NCBI GenBank assembly: GCA_903854365.1
Contig: CAINWE010000109.1
Coordinates: forward strand, 1 to 6,216
From: Oligoflexia bacterium
GTDB taxonomy: Bacteria; Bdellovibrionota; UBA1018
DNA: 6,216 nucleotides
Reading direction: 5' to 3'
Shown one piece after another: positions 1 through 5,675 of this stretch; the first letter of the stretch is position 1; each line of letters starts with the position of its first letter. The translations under genes and the position numbers were made by a program. The notes beneath the pieces were generated by a model. That model was not told the origin of the DNA. It ran no database searches and saw only the letters and a list, made by a program, of their open reading frames with translations.

Positions 1-414
1 CAATTGAATTGCTATAGTGTTGAGTGAATGGCGAGTGGTACAAATGCGCCTCCTCGATTTCGGTATTGAAATAATCGGACTTCCTGCTCAGGGCGATAGA
101 CCCACTTTTGCCGAATCGATGAGTATAAGAATCGGGTCATATCGAGCAGAACATCTTTCTTCTCGCCGGCTAGAAAACTCGCCTCTCCTTAGTCTTCAAA
201 AAAAATTACAGGCTTGCGCCGGATCCTAGGGTCACGAAGTGCGAATATTCTTGGCAGTCTTCCCTGAGAAAGAGCCAATTCTTAAACTCGAGTGGAATAA
301 TACGGCGCTGCTTTTAGGGGCGGATCCAAATTCTTAGATTTCAGAAGTTTTAGGATAGAATCAGCGAGAGGAGCTGAATGGGTTTCGCTCAAATCCATTG
401 GCAGGGGTACTCTC
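1..414. other. No supported gene (left edge, downstream of the methyltransferase gene)
   Basis: All six frames are broken by stops at short intervals. The longest frame (17-229, plus strand) has no recognisable motif and no convincing Shine-Dalgarno sequence. A 42-codon minus-strand frame at 12-140 is equally anonymous. The stretch holds an imperfect hairpin at 377-399 and an A-run at 199-206 (a T-run on the minus strand). That T-run is preceded on the minus strand by only a 3-bp GGC/GCC stem with a GCAA loop, too weak to call a terminator. I see no RNA gene or mobile-element end. It may be plain intergenic DNA or a gene decayed beyond recognition. Confidence 0.6.
377..399 (-). terminator. 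Weak hairpin just after the methyltransferase stop codon
   Basis: AATGGGTTT at 377-385 and AAATCCATT at 391-399 are complementary around a 5-base loop. Read as plus-strand RNA all nine pairs form, one of them G-U. Read as minus-strand RNA, the direction of the operon, there is one A-C mismatch. The hairpin lies 16-38 bases past the methyltransferase stop, where an operon terminator or a 3'-end stabilising hairpin would sit. No U-run follows on the minus strand, so it is not a standard intrinsic terminator. The call rests on position and pairing only. Confidence 0.2.
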
Positions 415-1209
415 TTAGACTGACTTCTTCGCGCATCCAAGAAGCTGAAGTCTAAATTGAAAAACCGTTGAGCCTTGACTCATTCGTTCGCTGAGTTCTC
501 GCCTAATTTGCTCGCGAAATTGGGTTTTCGCCAAATCCGCTACGCTGTCTTCATAGTGAAGGACTCGCGACTGAAAGAAGATGATTCCAGCAAGCTCATC
601 GACGGTGAGAGGTTGTTCCAAGGGGATGGGTCGATAGGCGATGATTTGTAGACGAGAATCGTTCCGAAATATTTGAGTCACTTCGGTAAAGTTTCCTCGC
701 GGAACTTGGCCTGGAGCTTTCCAGTGAAGATTAAATTGCCTGCGGATCCATTCGTTGAGCTCAGGGAGTTCAGGGGCTTTGGGGAATTGATATTCGAAGA
801 TCCAAATGAGGCCAGAGGGCTTCAAGTTGCGAAGCACTTCATCTCGAGTTTTTTCTACGTGCATCCAATGAAATGACGATACCATGAGTACGGCATCCAC
901 GGCGCAGTCAGGGAGGTGGGTTTCCTCCCCACTGCCGAGTTGGAGTTTAAGATTTCGCCACCCCAACCGGTCCGCTAGGCCCTGGGCCTCGCTGAGCATG
1001 GCAGGGTCCGGGTCAATTCCAATGACATCGGCTTGGATCGACGCCTTGAAAAGTGAAACTGCTGAATGCCCTGTTCCGCAACCGAGATCTGCGATTTGGA
1101 AGGGCTCCTGAAAGCGTCGTTTTAAGAGCCCTTCCTTGATCCCTGCGAAAACCTCGGGCGGATAAAAGGGGCGTAACTCTCGATAAAAAAGAGGGTTGAA
1201 CTTAGCCAT
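415..1209 (-). CDS. Class I SAM-dependent methyltransferase (Methyltransf_11-like)
   Basis: A predicted cytoplasmic protein of 264 residues that should transfer a methyl group from S-adenosylmethionine to an unidentified, probably small-molecule, substrate. Motif I, DLGCGTG, is at residues 41-47. The acidic residue that usually holds the SAM ribose is D66 in GIDPDP. The strand-4 region ends in SSFHWMH with HW at 114-115, and RNLKPSG follows near 127-133. The HW after strand 4 and the N-terminal YRELRPFYP recall the family that includes yeast trans-aconitate methyltransferase, a similarity judged from memory. The C-terminal half has no motif I recognise. I chose the ATG at 1207-1209, which has a GGA seven bases upstream. 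An ATG at 1219-1221 and a TTG at 1237-1239 are in frame and possible, and neither has a clear ribosome site. It is the last gene of the cluster, about 59 bases after amtB. Its link to nitrogen metabolism is by position only. Confidence 0.85.
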   Translation of the reverse strand: MAKFNPLFYRELRPFYPPEVFAGIKEGLLKRRFQEPFQIADLGCGTGHSAVSLFKASIQADVIGIDPDPAMLSEAQGLADRLGWRNLKLQLGSGEETHLPDCAVDAVLMVSSFHWMHVEKTRDEVLRNLKPSGLIWIFEYQFPKAPELPELNEWIRRQFNLHWKAPGQVPRGNFTEVTQIFRNDSRLQIIAYRPIPLEQPLTVDELAGIIFFQSRVLHYEDSVADLAKTQFREQIRRELSERMSQGSTVFQFRLQLLGCAKKSV

Positions 1210-1268
1210 GACAGGATCCATGCCCGAGGCCTGGGGCAATTGGCCAGTCTTTTGAGTTGAGACGGTAC

Positions 1269-2645
1269 TTATTGCATGGTCATTGTTGGGGGATTAGCAG
1301 CCACTGAAGCAACAAAGGATTGGTAAGCTTCAGGTCGGATGACTTCCTCGTGTGAAACGGCGACCTCATCATGTTGAGAGAGATCAAGTCCCACCCGCTC
1401 TTCTTCAGTTGAAACTCGGAGGGTCGCAAATTGGTCCACGCTCCAATAAAGAGCGTACGAGATTAATCCGACACCTAGGGTAATCCCTGCCCAGGCAATG
1501 ATATGGGCATAAAAAAGATGAGTATGACCTGCGACAAGTCCACCGTCCTTTGCGAAAACTCCAGTCAAGAGCATGCCGACCATGCCTCCGACCCCGTGGC
1601 AAGGAAATACGTCTAACGTATCATCAAGACCGGTCTGAGCTCGCCAATAGACAGCAGCTTGACTCACGGCAGCCCCAATGAGGCCGATGATGATGCTGGC
1701 TCCAATCGACACATAACCTGCACCGGGGGTGATCGCGACGAGACCTACCACTGCCCCTACACAGGCACCCATAGCGGAAGCCTTTTTCCCTAGCAAGACA
1801 TCGATAGCGAGCCATGCCACCATAGCCGAAGCAGACGCAAAGTGCGTGGTAGCAAAAGCCATTGCACTGAGGCCTCCAGCGCTTAGGGATGATCCCGCAT
1901 TGAATCCGAACCAGCCGAACCAGAGAAGTCCGGTTCCTAATAATACATAGGGAACGTTGGCGGGCACATGAGCAATGCCAGACCCTCCATGGCTGCGCCG
2001 AGAACCAAGAACATAAGCTCCAACCAAGGCCGCTACTCCTGCTGACATATGTACCACTGTGCCACCTGCGAAATCCAGAACACCCATTTTATGGAGCACT
2101 CCCTCTGGATGCCAAGTCATATGAGCCAAAGGTGCATAAACAAAAATCTCAAAAAGAAGAACAAAGAGAAGGTAAGCATTGAAGTTAATTCTTTCGGCAA
2201 ACGCCCCTGTGATGAGAGCGGGAGTAATAATCGCGAACTTAAGCTGAAAAAGAGCGAAAAGTATAAACGGAACCGTAGGAGAAAGAACTGCGTGAGTAAG
2301 TTCTCCGACGTTCTTAAGCATGAAATAGGTAGAGGGGTTGCCAAAAATGCCAGCTATATCATCCCCAAATACAAGGCTAAATCCGCAGACGTACCAAAAA
2401 ATCGAGACCAATCCCATACAGATAAAGCTTTGAAGCATGGTGGAGACGACGTTTTTGGGTCTAACCATGCCCCCGTAAAAAAACGATAGCCCTGGGGTCA
2501 TCAGCAGCACTAAGGCTGACGAAGAAAGCAACCAAGCGGTATCAGCACCAGAAACTGGCCCACCTGGCGCCATGGCTTCACTTGCAGTAGCTATGTTCGC
2601 ACTAAAGAATAGCAAGCCTAATAGATAAGCCGCGAGAGTTCTCAT
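1269..2645 (-). CDS. amtB: Ammonium transporter AmtB (Amt/MEP/Rh family)
   Basis: A 458-residue inner-membrane channel conducting ammonium/ammonia. Residues 1 to about 22 form a signal peptide (one basic residue, a Leu/Phe-rich core, then ATASEA), as in other Gram-negative AmtB proteins; about eleven membrane helices follow. Residues aligning by motif with E. coli AmtB are present. The twin pore histidines are H199 (TVVHMSAG) and H350 (FPCHGVGG). D191 lies eight residues before H199. The phenylalanine gates are F137 and F248, S252 is at the outer binding site, and W178 is in HMTW. The cytoplasmic tail keeps the ERVGLDLSQHDEVA stretch (about 416-429), which in E. coli helps bind the PII protein GlnK. 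It then runs on for some 28 further residues rich in Glu, Ala and Ser. No glnK lies next to it in this window. The ATG at 2643-2645 is preceded by GGGGGA at seven bases. An upstream in-frame TTG at 2658-2660 overlaps that site and is unlikely to be the start. The gene lies 43 bases after the glutaminase. Confidence 0.96.
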   Translation of the reverse strand: MRTLAAYLLGLLFFSANIATASEAMAPGGPVSGADTAWLLSSSALVLLMTPGLSFFYGGMVRPKNVVSTMLQSFICMGLVSIFWYVCGFSLVFGDDIAGIFGNPSTYFMLKNVGELTHAVLSPTVPFILFALFQLKFAIITPALITGAFAERINFNAYLLFVLLFEIFVYAPLAHMTWHPEGVLHKMGVLDFAGGTVVHMSAGVAALVGAYVLGSRRSHGGSGIAHVPANVPYVLLGTGLLWFGWFGFNAGSSLSAGGLSAMAFATTHFASASAMVAWLAIDVLLGKKASAMGACVGAVVGLVAITPGAGYVSIGASIIIGLIGAAVSQAAVYWRAQTGLDDTLDVFPCHGVGGMVGMLLTGVFAKDGGLVAGHTHLFYAHIIAWAGITLGVGLISYALYWSVDQFATLRVSTEEERVGLDLSQHDEVAVSHEEVIRPEAYQSFVASVAANPPTMTMQ

Positions 2646-2652
2646 TCTAAAA

Positions 2653-2658
2653 TCCCCC
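2653..2658 (-). promoter_or_regulatory. Shine-Dalgarno of amtB (decides the start)
   Basis: On the minus strand GGGGGA lies seven bases before the ATG at 2643-2645. It overlaps the alternative TTG at 2658-2660, so that TTG can hardly be the initiation codon. The glnA leader has a very similar TTGGGGG run. Confidence 0.65.
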
Positions 2659-2688
2659 AATTAAGAATAGTTGATCTCTTATTTTATA

Positions 2689-4347
2689 CTAATTTAAAAC
2701 TTCAGAACCATAGCACGAAGCTGCGTCACTTCTCTTTTCCATTGAGATCGATTTTTTTTTAGTTCGGCCCTCAATGAGTTCGATCACAGAACTCCTACTG
2801 TGACGTTTAGCATCATCTAAGGGAGTCCCCCCCCAGCGATCGCGACTCTCCAAATCTGCGCCATGTCCTAAAAGGTATTTTACAATTTCGTCATGACCCT
2901 CTGATGCTGCTAAGTGAAGGGCAGTCCTCCCGTCATAATCAGCCTCTTTTACATCTACGCCTGCAGCAATCAGTCTTTGAATTTCGCTGAGGTCACCGTT
3001 AGCAGCCGCCCAGCAAATCTGAACAGCGCCTTCTTGTTTGATTTGATTGACCCTGAGTCGAGGATCAGATTTCGAACTATGTCCCGCAATCAACGTGTCG
3101 TAGGTGTGAAAATTATATCTCTTCACGAGTTCAATACAGAATTCAACACCTCGGACCGAGTTACCCATGATATCGAGTTTGGGTGACCAAATTGCGATAC
3201 CCATCACATTCGGAATGACTAATTGGACTACGCCACTGACTCCTGACTTTGCAGGCAATCCAACCAAGAATGCAAACTCTCCGGAGAAATCGTACATTCC
3301 GCACGAATACATGAGAGACAGGGTGTCTTTTACGTGTCCATCTTCAAATACGCGGTCGTTTGTAAGCGGGCAGATTCCAGCATTTGCAAGGGTTGCTGCC
3401 GAAACAGCCATATTTTCACAGGTCGCAGAGATCGAGCAGCACTGAAAATAAAGATCTAGGGCTTGGTGGAGGTCACTTTCGGGCGGAAATACCTTCTTCT
3501 CTCGCATAAAATAGGCGAGTGCAAAGTTTCGGTCTGCCGTATTTTTTTCAGACAAGTAGATCGAATTGTTGAAGTCGGGCCTCTTTCCTCCGAAAAGCCT
3601 TTGCCAAGTGTTCAGAACATAGTCAAAACGATCTGCTGCATCGTTCTCAGGATTGATGAGCGACGAACACAAAATAGCTCCGGCATTAATCATCGGATTA
3701 TGAGGCCGATTATGTCCGTCCAAGGTAATTGCATTAAAACTGTGTCCACTGGGCTCCCGTCCAACATGTCGGTGGACCTTTTCCGATCCATGGAGTGCCA
3801 GAGCAATCAAATAACTAGTAGGTTTTGATGTGGATTGGATACTAAAAAGCTGATCTGAATCGCCGAAGCTAAACCGTTGTCCATCCACTGTGCAAACCGA
3901 TATGCCAAACTGGTTCGGATCAACCTTTGCTAATTGAGGAATGTAATCGGCAACTTTTCCCGAAGTATTTTTAGCAATGCTAGCGAAAATCTTCTTAATA
4001 TCATCTCTAAATTGTTCGAATTCGGGAATGATGAGCTGCTTTTGTAATGCTTTCTGAACGAGAATGGGGCTCGTTTTTATGAGTTGCTGAAATGTGTTAA
4101 AATCAATTCGAGCACCGCGCCCCAATGCATCTATCTCGGCAAAAAAAGAGAACAAGCGAGGGTCGTCGTTTCCAAGTCCTAGTCGCTCCAAAGCGAAAGC
4201 TAAATCGGCCACTAATACCTCACCTTGGCCGGTCCGATCCAGAGATGAGAAGAGCGCGTAAGTCGTTCCCCCATTTTCGGCACTGGGTGCCTTGGCTCTA
4301 TTTGCTTCGTTTCCTTCAGTTACAGGAGCTGACTTTTTCTTATTCAT
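2689..4347 (-). CDS. glsA: Kidney-type glutaminase with EF-hand-like N-terminus and C-terminal ankyrin repeats
   Basis: A 552-residue predicted cytoplasmic enzyme hydrolysing glutamine to glutamate and ammonia. Residues 1-27 are a Lys/Ala-rich linker. Residues 28-90 form an EF-hand-like region with one near-canonical loop (DRTGQGEVLVAD, 37-48). The serine-dependent beta-lactamase-fold glutaminase domain spans about 129-417. Ankyrin repeats at about 439-526 include DGRTALHLAASEGH. Matched by motif to human GLS, the active-site set is complete: Y135, S172 and K175 (the S-x-x-K pair), N221, E267, N274, Y300, Y352 and V370. Ordinary bacterial GlsA is about 310 residues and lacks both flanking parts, so length and layout are those of animal GLS. 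Stretches such as SGKVADYIPQLAK and SCGMYDFSG are nearly identical to the human protein as I remember it. The ATG at 4345-4347 follows a modest AAGAAGAGA site at nine bases. A GTG at 4423-4425 would add 26 residues but has no Shine-Dalgarno. A run of nine A's (2752-2760) lies near the 3' end of the gene. Confidence 0.95.
   Translation of the reverse strand: MNKKKSAPVTEGNEANRAKAPSAENGGTTYALFSSLDRTGQGEVLVADLAFALERLGLGNDDPRLFSFFAEIDALGRGARIDFNTFQQLIKTSPILVQKALQKQLIIPEFEQFRDDIKKIFASIAKNTSGKVADYIPQLAKVDPNQFGISVCTVDGQRFSFGDSDQLFSIQSTSKPTSYLIALALHGSEKVHRHVGREPSGHSFNAITLDGHNRPHNPMINAGAILCSSLINPENDAADRFDYVLNTWQRLFGGKRPDFNNSIYLSEKNTADRNFALAYFMREKKVFPPESDLHQALDLYFQCCSISATCENMAVSAATLANAGICPLTNDRVFEDGHVKDTLSLMYSCGMYDFSGEFAFLVGLPAKSGVSGVVQLVIPNVMGIAIWSPKLDIMGNSVRGVEFCIELVKRYNFHTYDTLIAGHSSKSDPRLRVNQIKQEGAVQICWAAANGDLSEIQRLIAAGVDVKEADYDGRTALHLAASEGHDEIVKYLLGHGADLESRDRWGGTPLDDAKRHSRSSVIELIEGRTKKKSISMEKRSDAASCYGSEVLN
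2752..2760 (-). repeat. A9 homopolymer inside the glutaminase gene
   Basis: Nine consecutive A's on the coding strand encode KKK in GRTKKKS, just after the last ankyrin repeat. Loss of one A would replace the last 20 residues with a different tail ending at a TAA a few bases before the normal stop. Gain of one A would end the protein about nine residues after the lysines. All enzymatic and ankyrin parts lie upstream, so slippage would change only the tail. Confidence 0.8.
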
Positions 4348-4401
4348 GAGTTTGTGTCTCTTCTTGTACCTTTCCCTGGACTTTGGGAGATCAATTGTGG
4401 C

Positions 4402-4413
4402 GAGGGATCCCTC
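4402..4413. repeat. 12-bp perfect palindrome in the glnA-glutaminase spacer
   Basis: GAGGGATCCCTC reads the same on both strands and contains a BamHI-type GGATCC core. It lies in the 107-base gap between the glnA stop and the preferred glutaminase ATG, or within codons of the GTG-initiated version. It could form a short 4-bp hairpin in the transcript. With no T-run after it, I do not call it a terminator. Confidence 0.4.
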
Positions 4414-4454
4414 ATCGGAGATCACTCGCCGGATTGACTGAGTTTAAAGTCTAA

Positions 4455-5513
4455 CTATGACGTTCGAACGTTGAGTACGGTTGAAACCAGCATGAAGGCA
4501 ACATCGTAGGGATTTGCATTCGCACCTGGTCTTCGATCTTCAAAATATCCGTATCCCTTAGTTGCAACGCTTCTAGGAATGCGGATCGAACAGCCCCGAT
4601 TTGCCACGCCGGATCGAAACTCATTGATGCTGCAAGTTTCGTGGTGACCGGTCAGACGCTCGTGATTATTTGCACCATACTTAGCAATATGTTCTTTGTG
4701 ACGTTGGCTAAGATTCTGGATTGCGTCTTCAATCGCCTTCATCCCCGACTTGGAGTCACGGGTAGCTTTGGTCGAAAAATTGGTATGCATGCCTGCGCCA
4801 TTCCAATCGCCTTTCACAGGTTTTACATCGAAGGAGACCTGCACGCCGTGCTTTTCAGCCACGAGGCAAAGGAGATATCTCGCAATCCAAGTCTCGTCTG
4901 CCATTTTTAGAATGGAGGCGTTCTCACCTTTGCCGCCGCGATAGCCAATTTGAAACTCCCACTGACCTGGCATAACTTCAGCATTGGTCCCATAGGCGAG
5001 GAGACCTGCCTTGAGACACATGTCTAGGTGTTCCTCTACAATCTCGCGACCAAAAGCGACTTGAGACCCAATCGAGCAATAAAACGGACCTTGAGGCGCG
5101 GGGTAACCATTTTCAGGCCAGCCCAGAGGCCTGCCGTCCTTGAAGAAAGTGTATTCCTGTTCATAGCCTGCCCATGGATCTTGAGCTTCGCCACCCATCT
5201 CAAGTGCTCTTCTTAATTGGGCTCTGCTATTCGTCGGATGAGGTTCATTATCAGGAGTGAAGACTTCGCACATGACCAAATAATTTCCGTCGCCTCGAAC
5301 TGGGTCAGGATAGAAGCACACCGGACGCAGGTTGAGGTCAGAGTCGTGACCGGTAGCTTGATAGGTTGATGAACCGTCAAAACCCCACTCTTCAAAAACA
5401 GACAAGTCTACCGCTTGCCCACAGGGAATTACTTTTACCTTGGATCGTAACTGTTGAGTTGGCGAAGCGCCGTCTAGCCAGATATAATCAGCTTTGATGA
5501 CCTTATTATCCAT
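4455..5513 (-). CDS. glnA: Glutamine synthetase type II (GSII, eukaryote-like)
   Basis: A 352-residue cytoplasmic enzyme making glutamine from glutamate, ammonia and ATP. It is GSII (glnII type), not the ~470-residue bacterial GSI: it is short and carries the GSII signatures FDGSST (45-50), APQGPFYC (139-146) and GMHTNFST (241-248). Catalytic positions read by analogy with human GS are present: D59 (ammonium site), E118 and E120 (YEQEY), E179 and E186 (metal and glutamate binding), H243, R286, E292, R311, E325 and R327 (YFEDRRP). The C-terminus stops soon after NPYDVAF, about twenty residues shorter than animal GS. GSII lacks the tyrosine adenylylation control of GSI. The ATG at 5511-5513 follows a GGGGGG run at four bases. 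An in-frame TTG at 5523-5525 falls inside that run and is rejected. It is the first gene of the putative operon, followed 107 bases later by the glutaminase that reverses its reaction. Rhizobia call this type glnII. Confidence 0.97.
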   Translation of the reverse strand: MDNKVIKADYIWLDGASPTQQLRSKVKVIPCGQAVDLSVFEEWGFDGSSTYQATGHDSDLNLRPVCFYPDPVRGDGNYLVMCEVFTPDNEPHPTNSRAQLRRALEMGGEAQDPWAGYEQEYTFFKDGRPLGWPENGYPAPQGPFYCSIGSQVAFGREIVEEHLDMCLKAGLLAYGTNAEVMPGQWEFQIGYRGGKGENASILKMADETWIARYLLCLVAEKHGVQVSFDVKPVKGDWNGAGMHTNFSTKATRDSKSGMKAIEDAIQNLSQRHKEHIAKYGANNHERLTGHHETCSINEFRSGVANRGCSIRIPRSVATKGYGYFEDRRPGANANPYDVAFMLVSTVLNVRTS

Positions 5514-5517
5514 TTTG

Positions 5518-5523
5518 CCCCCC
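5518..5523 (-). promoter_or_regulatory. Shine-Dalgarno of glnA (G6 run)
   Basis: Six G's on the minus strand end four bases before the ATG at 5511-5513. They can pair with a CCUCC anti-Shine-Dalgarno using G-U wobble. The alternative TTG start at 5523-5525 overlaps the run, so the ATG is preferred. Confidence 0.55.
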
Positions 5524-5551
5524 AAAAAGTGAAAATAAAAAAATTAATTGA

Positions 5552-5569
5552 AATAAGACACAACTTATT
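5552..5569. repeat. Inverted repeat AATAAG-N6-CTTATT in the glnA leader
   Basis: A perfect 6-bp dyad with a six-base centre (ACACAA on the plus strand), extended by a G-U pair in RNA. It overlaps the start-proximal part of the candidate -10 box, a usual place for a repressor operator. It could also form a weak hairpin in the 5' leader. In such AT-rich DNA a 6-bp dyad may be chance. Confidence 0.35.
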
Positions 5570-5598
5570 CTAAAACATTTTTTTTCGAATATAGTCAA
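5567..5598 (-). promoter_or_regulatory. Candidate sigma70-type promoter of the glnA operon
   Basis: On the minus strand TTGACT (5593-5598) matches five of six -35 consensus bases. The best -10 match, TAGAAT (5567-5572), is five of six but 20 bases away, longer than the usual 16-18. At 17-18 bases spacing only TTTTAG or TTTAGA (three of six) is found. A long spacing often goes with activator-dependent promoters. No sigma54 GG-N10-GC element was seen. The nearest gene is glnA, whose ATG lies 54 bases downstream of the -10. Confidence 0.4.
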
Positions 5599-5603
5599 TT
5601 TTG

Positions 5604-5617
5604 ATAAAATATTTTAT
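5604..5617. repeat. 14-bp perfect AT palindrome upstream of the glnA -35 box
   Basis: ATAAAATATTTTAT is fully self-complementary and sits six bases upstream of TTGACT. It might be an operator, an UP-element-like AT tract or a curved segment. Low sequence complexity makes chance a real alternative. Confidence 0.4.
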
Positions 5618-5644
5618 TTCCATTAATTCAGCGTGGTAGCTAAA

Positions 5645-5670
5645 TGGATTGGACCCCATTTGAATCGACG
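5645..5670 (-). repeat. Candidate terminal inverted repeat (right end) of the insertion sequence
   Basis: The plus strand reads TGGATTGGACCCC from 5645, starting six bases beyond the end of the transposase frame's trailing sequence. It begins with the TG expected of IS3-family ends. From memory it resembles the right end of IS2, which opens TGGATTTGCCCC. The transposase frame stops at 5676, just inside, as is usual for the right end. The partner repeat lies outside the window, so the exact edge and any target duplication cannot be shown here. Confidence 0.5.
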
Positions 5671-5675
5671 GTTTG

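Noticed and set aside
12..140. A 42-codon minus-strand frame starting MTRFLYSSIRQKW
   Set aside because: Short, unsupported by a ribosome site, and not recognised as part of any family.
17..229. A 70-codon plus-strand open frame at the left edge
   Set aside because: No recognised motif, no clear Shine-Dalgarno and no supporting neighbour; its length is within chance.
378..455. A 25-codon plus-strand frame with GAGGAG upstream of its ATG
   Set aside because: It runs into the 3' end of the methyltransferase gene on the opposite strand and the peptide has no features; the Shine-Dalgarno is probably chance.
1218..1235. A TGCCC/GGGCA stem near the start of the methyltransferase gene as a terminator after amtB
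   Set aside because: Only five base pairs with an 8-base loop and no U-run after it; it also overlaps possible start codons.
2049..2489. A 146-codon plus-strand open frame opposite amtB, very rich in lysine
   Set aside because: It is the complement of Phe/Leu-rich membrane helices (TTT/CTT becoming AAA/AAG), has no known motif, and amtB on the other strand is beyond doubt.
5526..5644. A sigma54/NtrC promoter or a glutamine riboswitch upstream of glnA
   Set aside because: No GG-N10-GC element and no structured, conserved RNA core is visible; the leader is simple AT-rich sequence.
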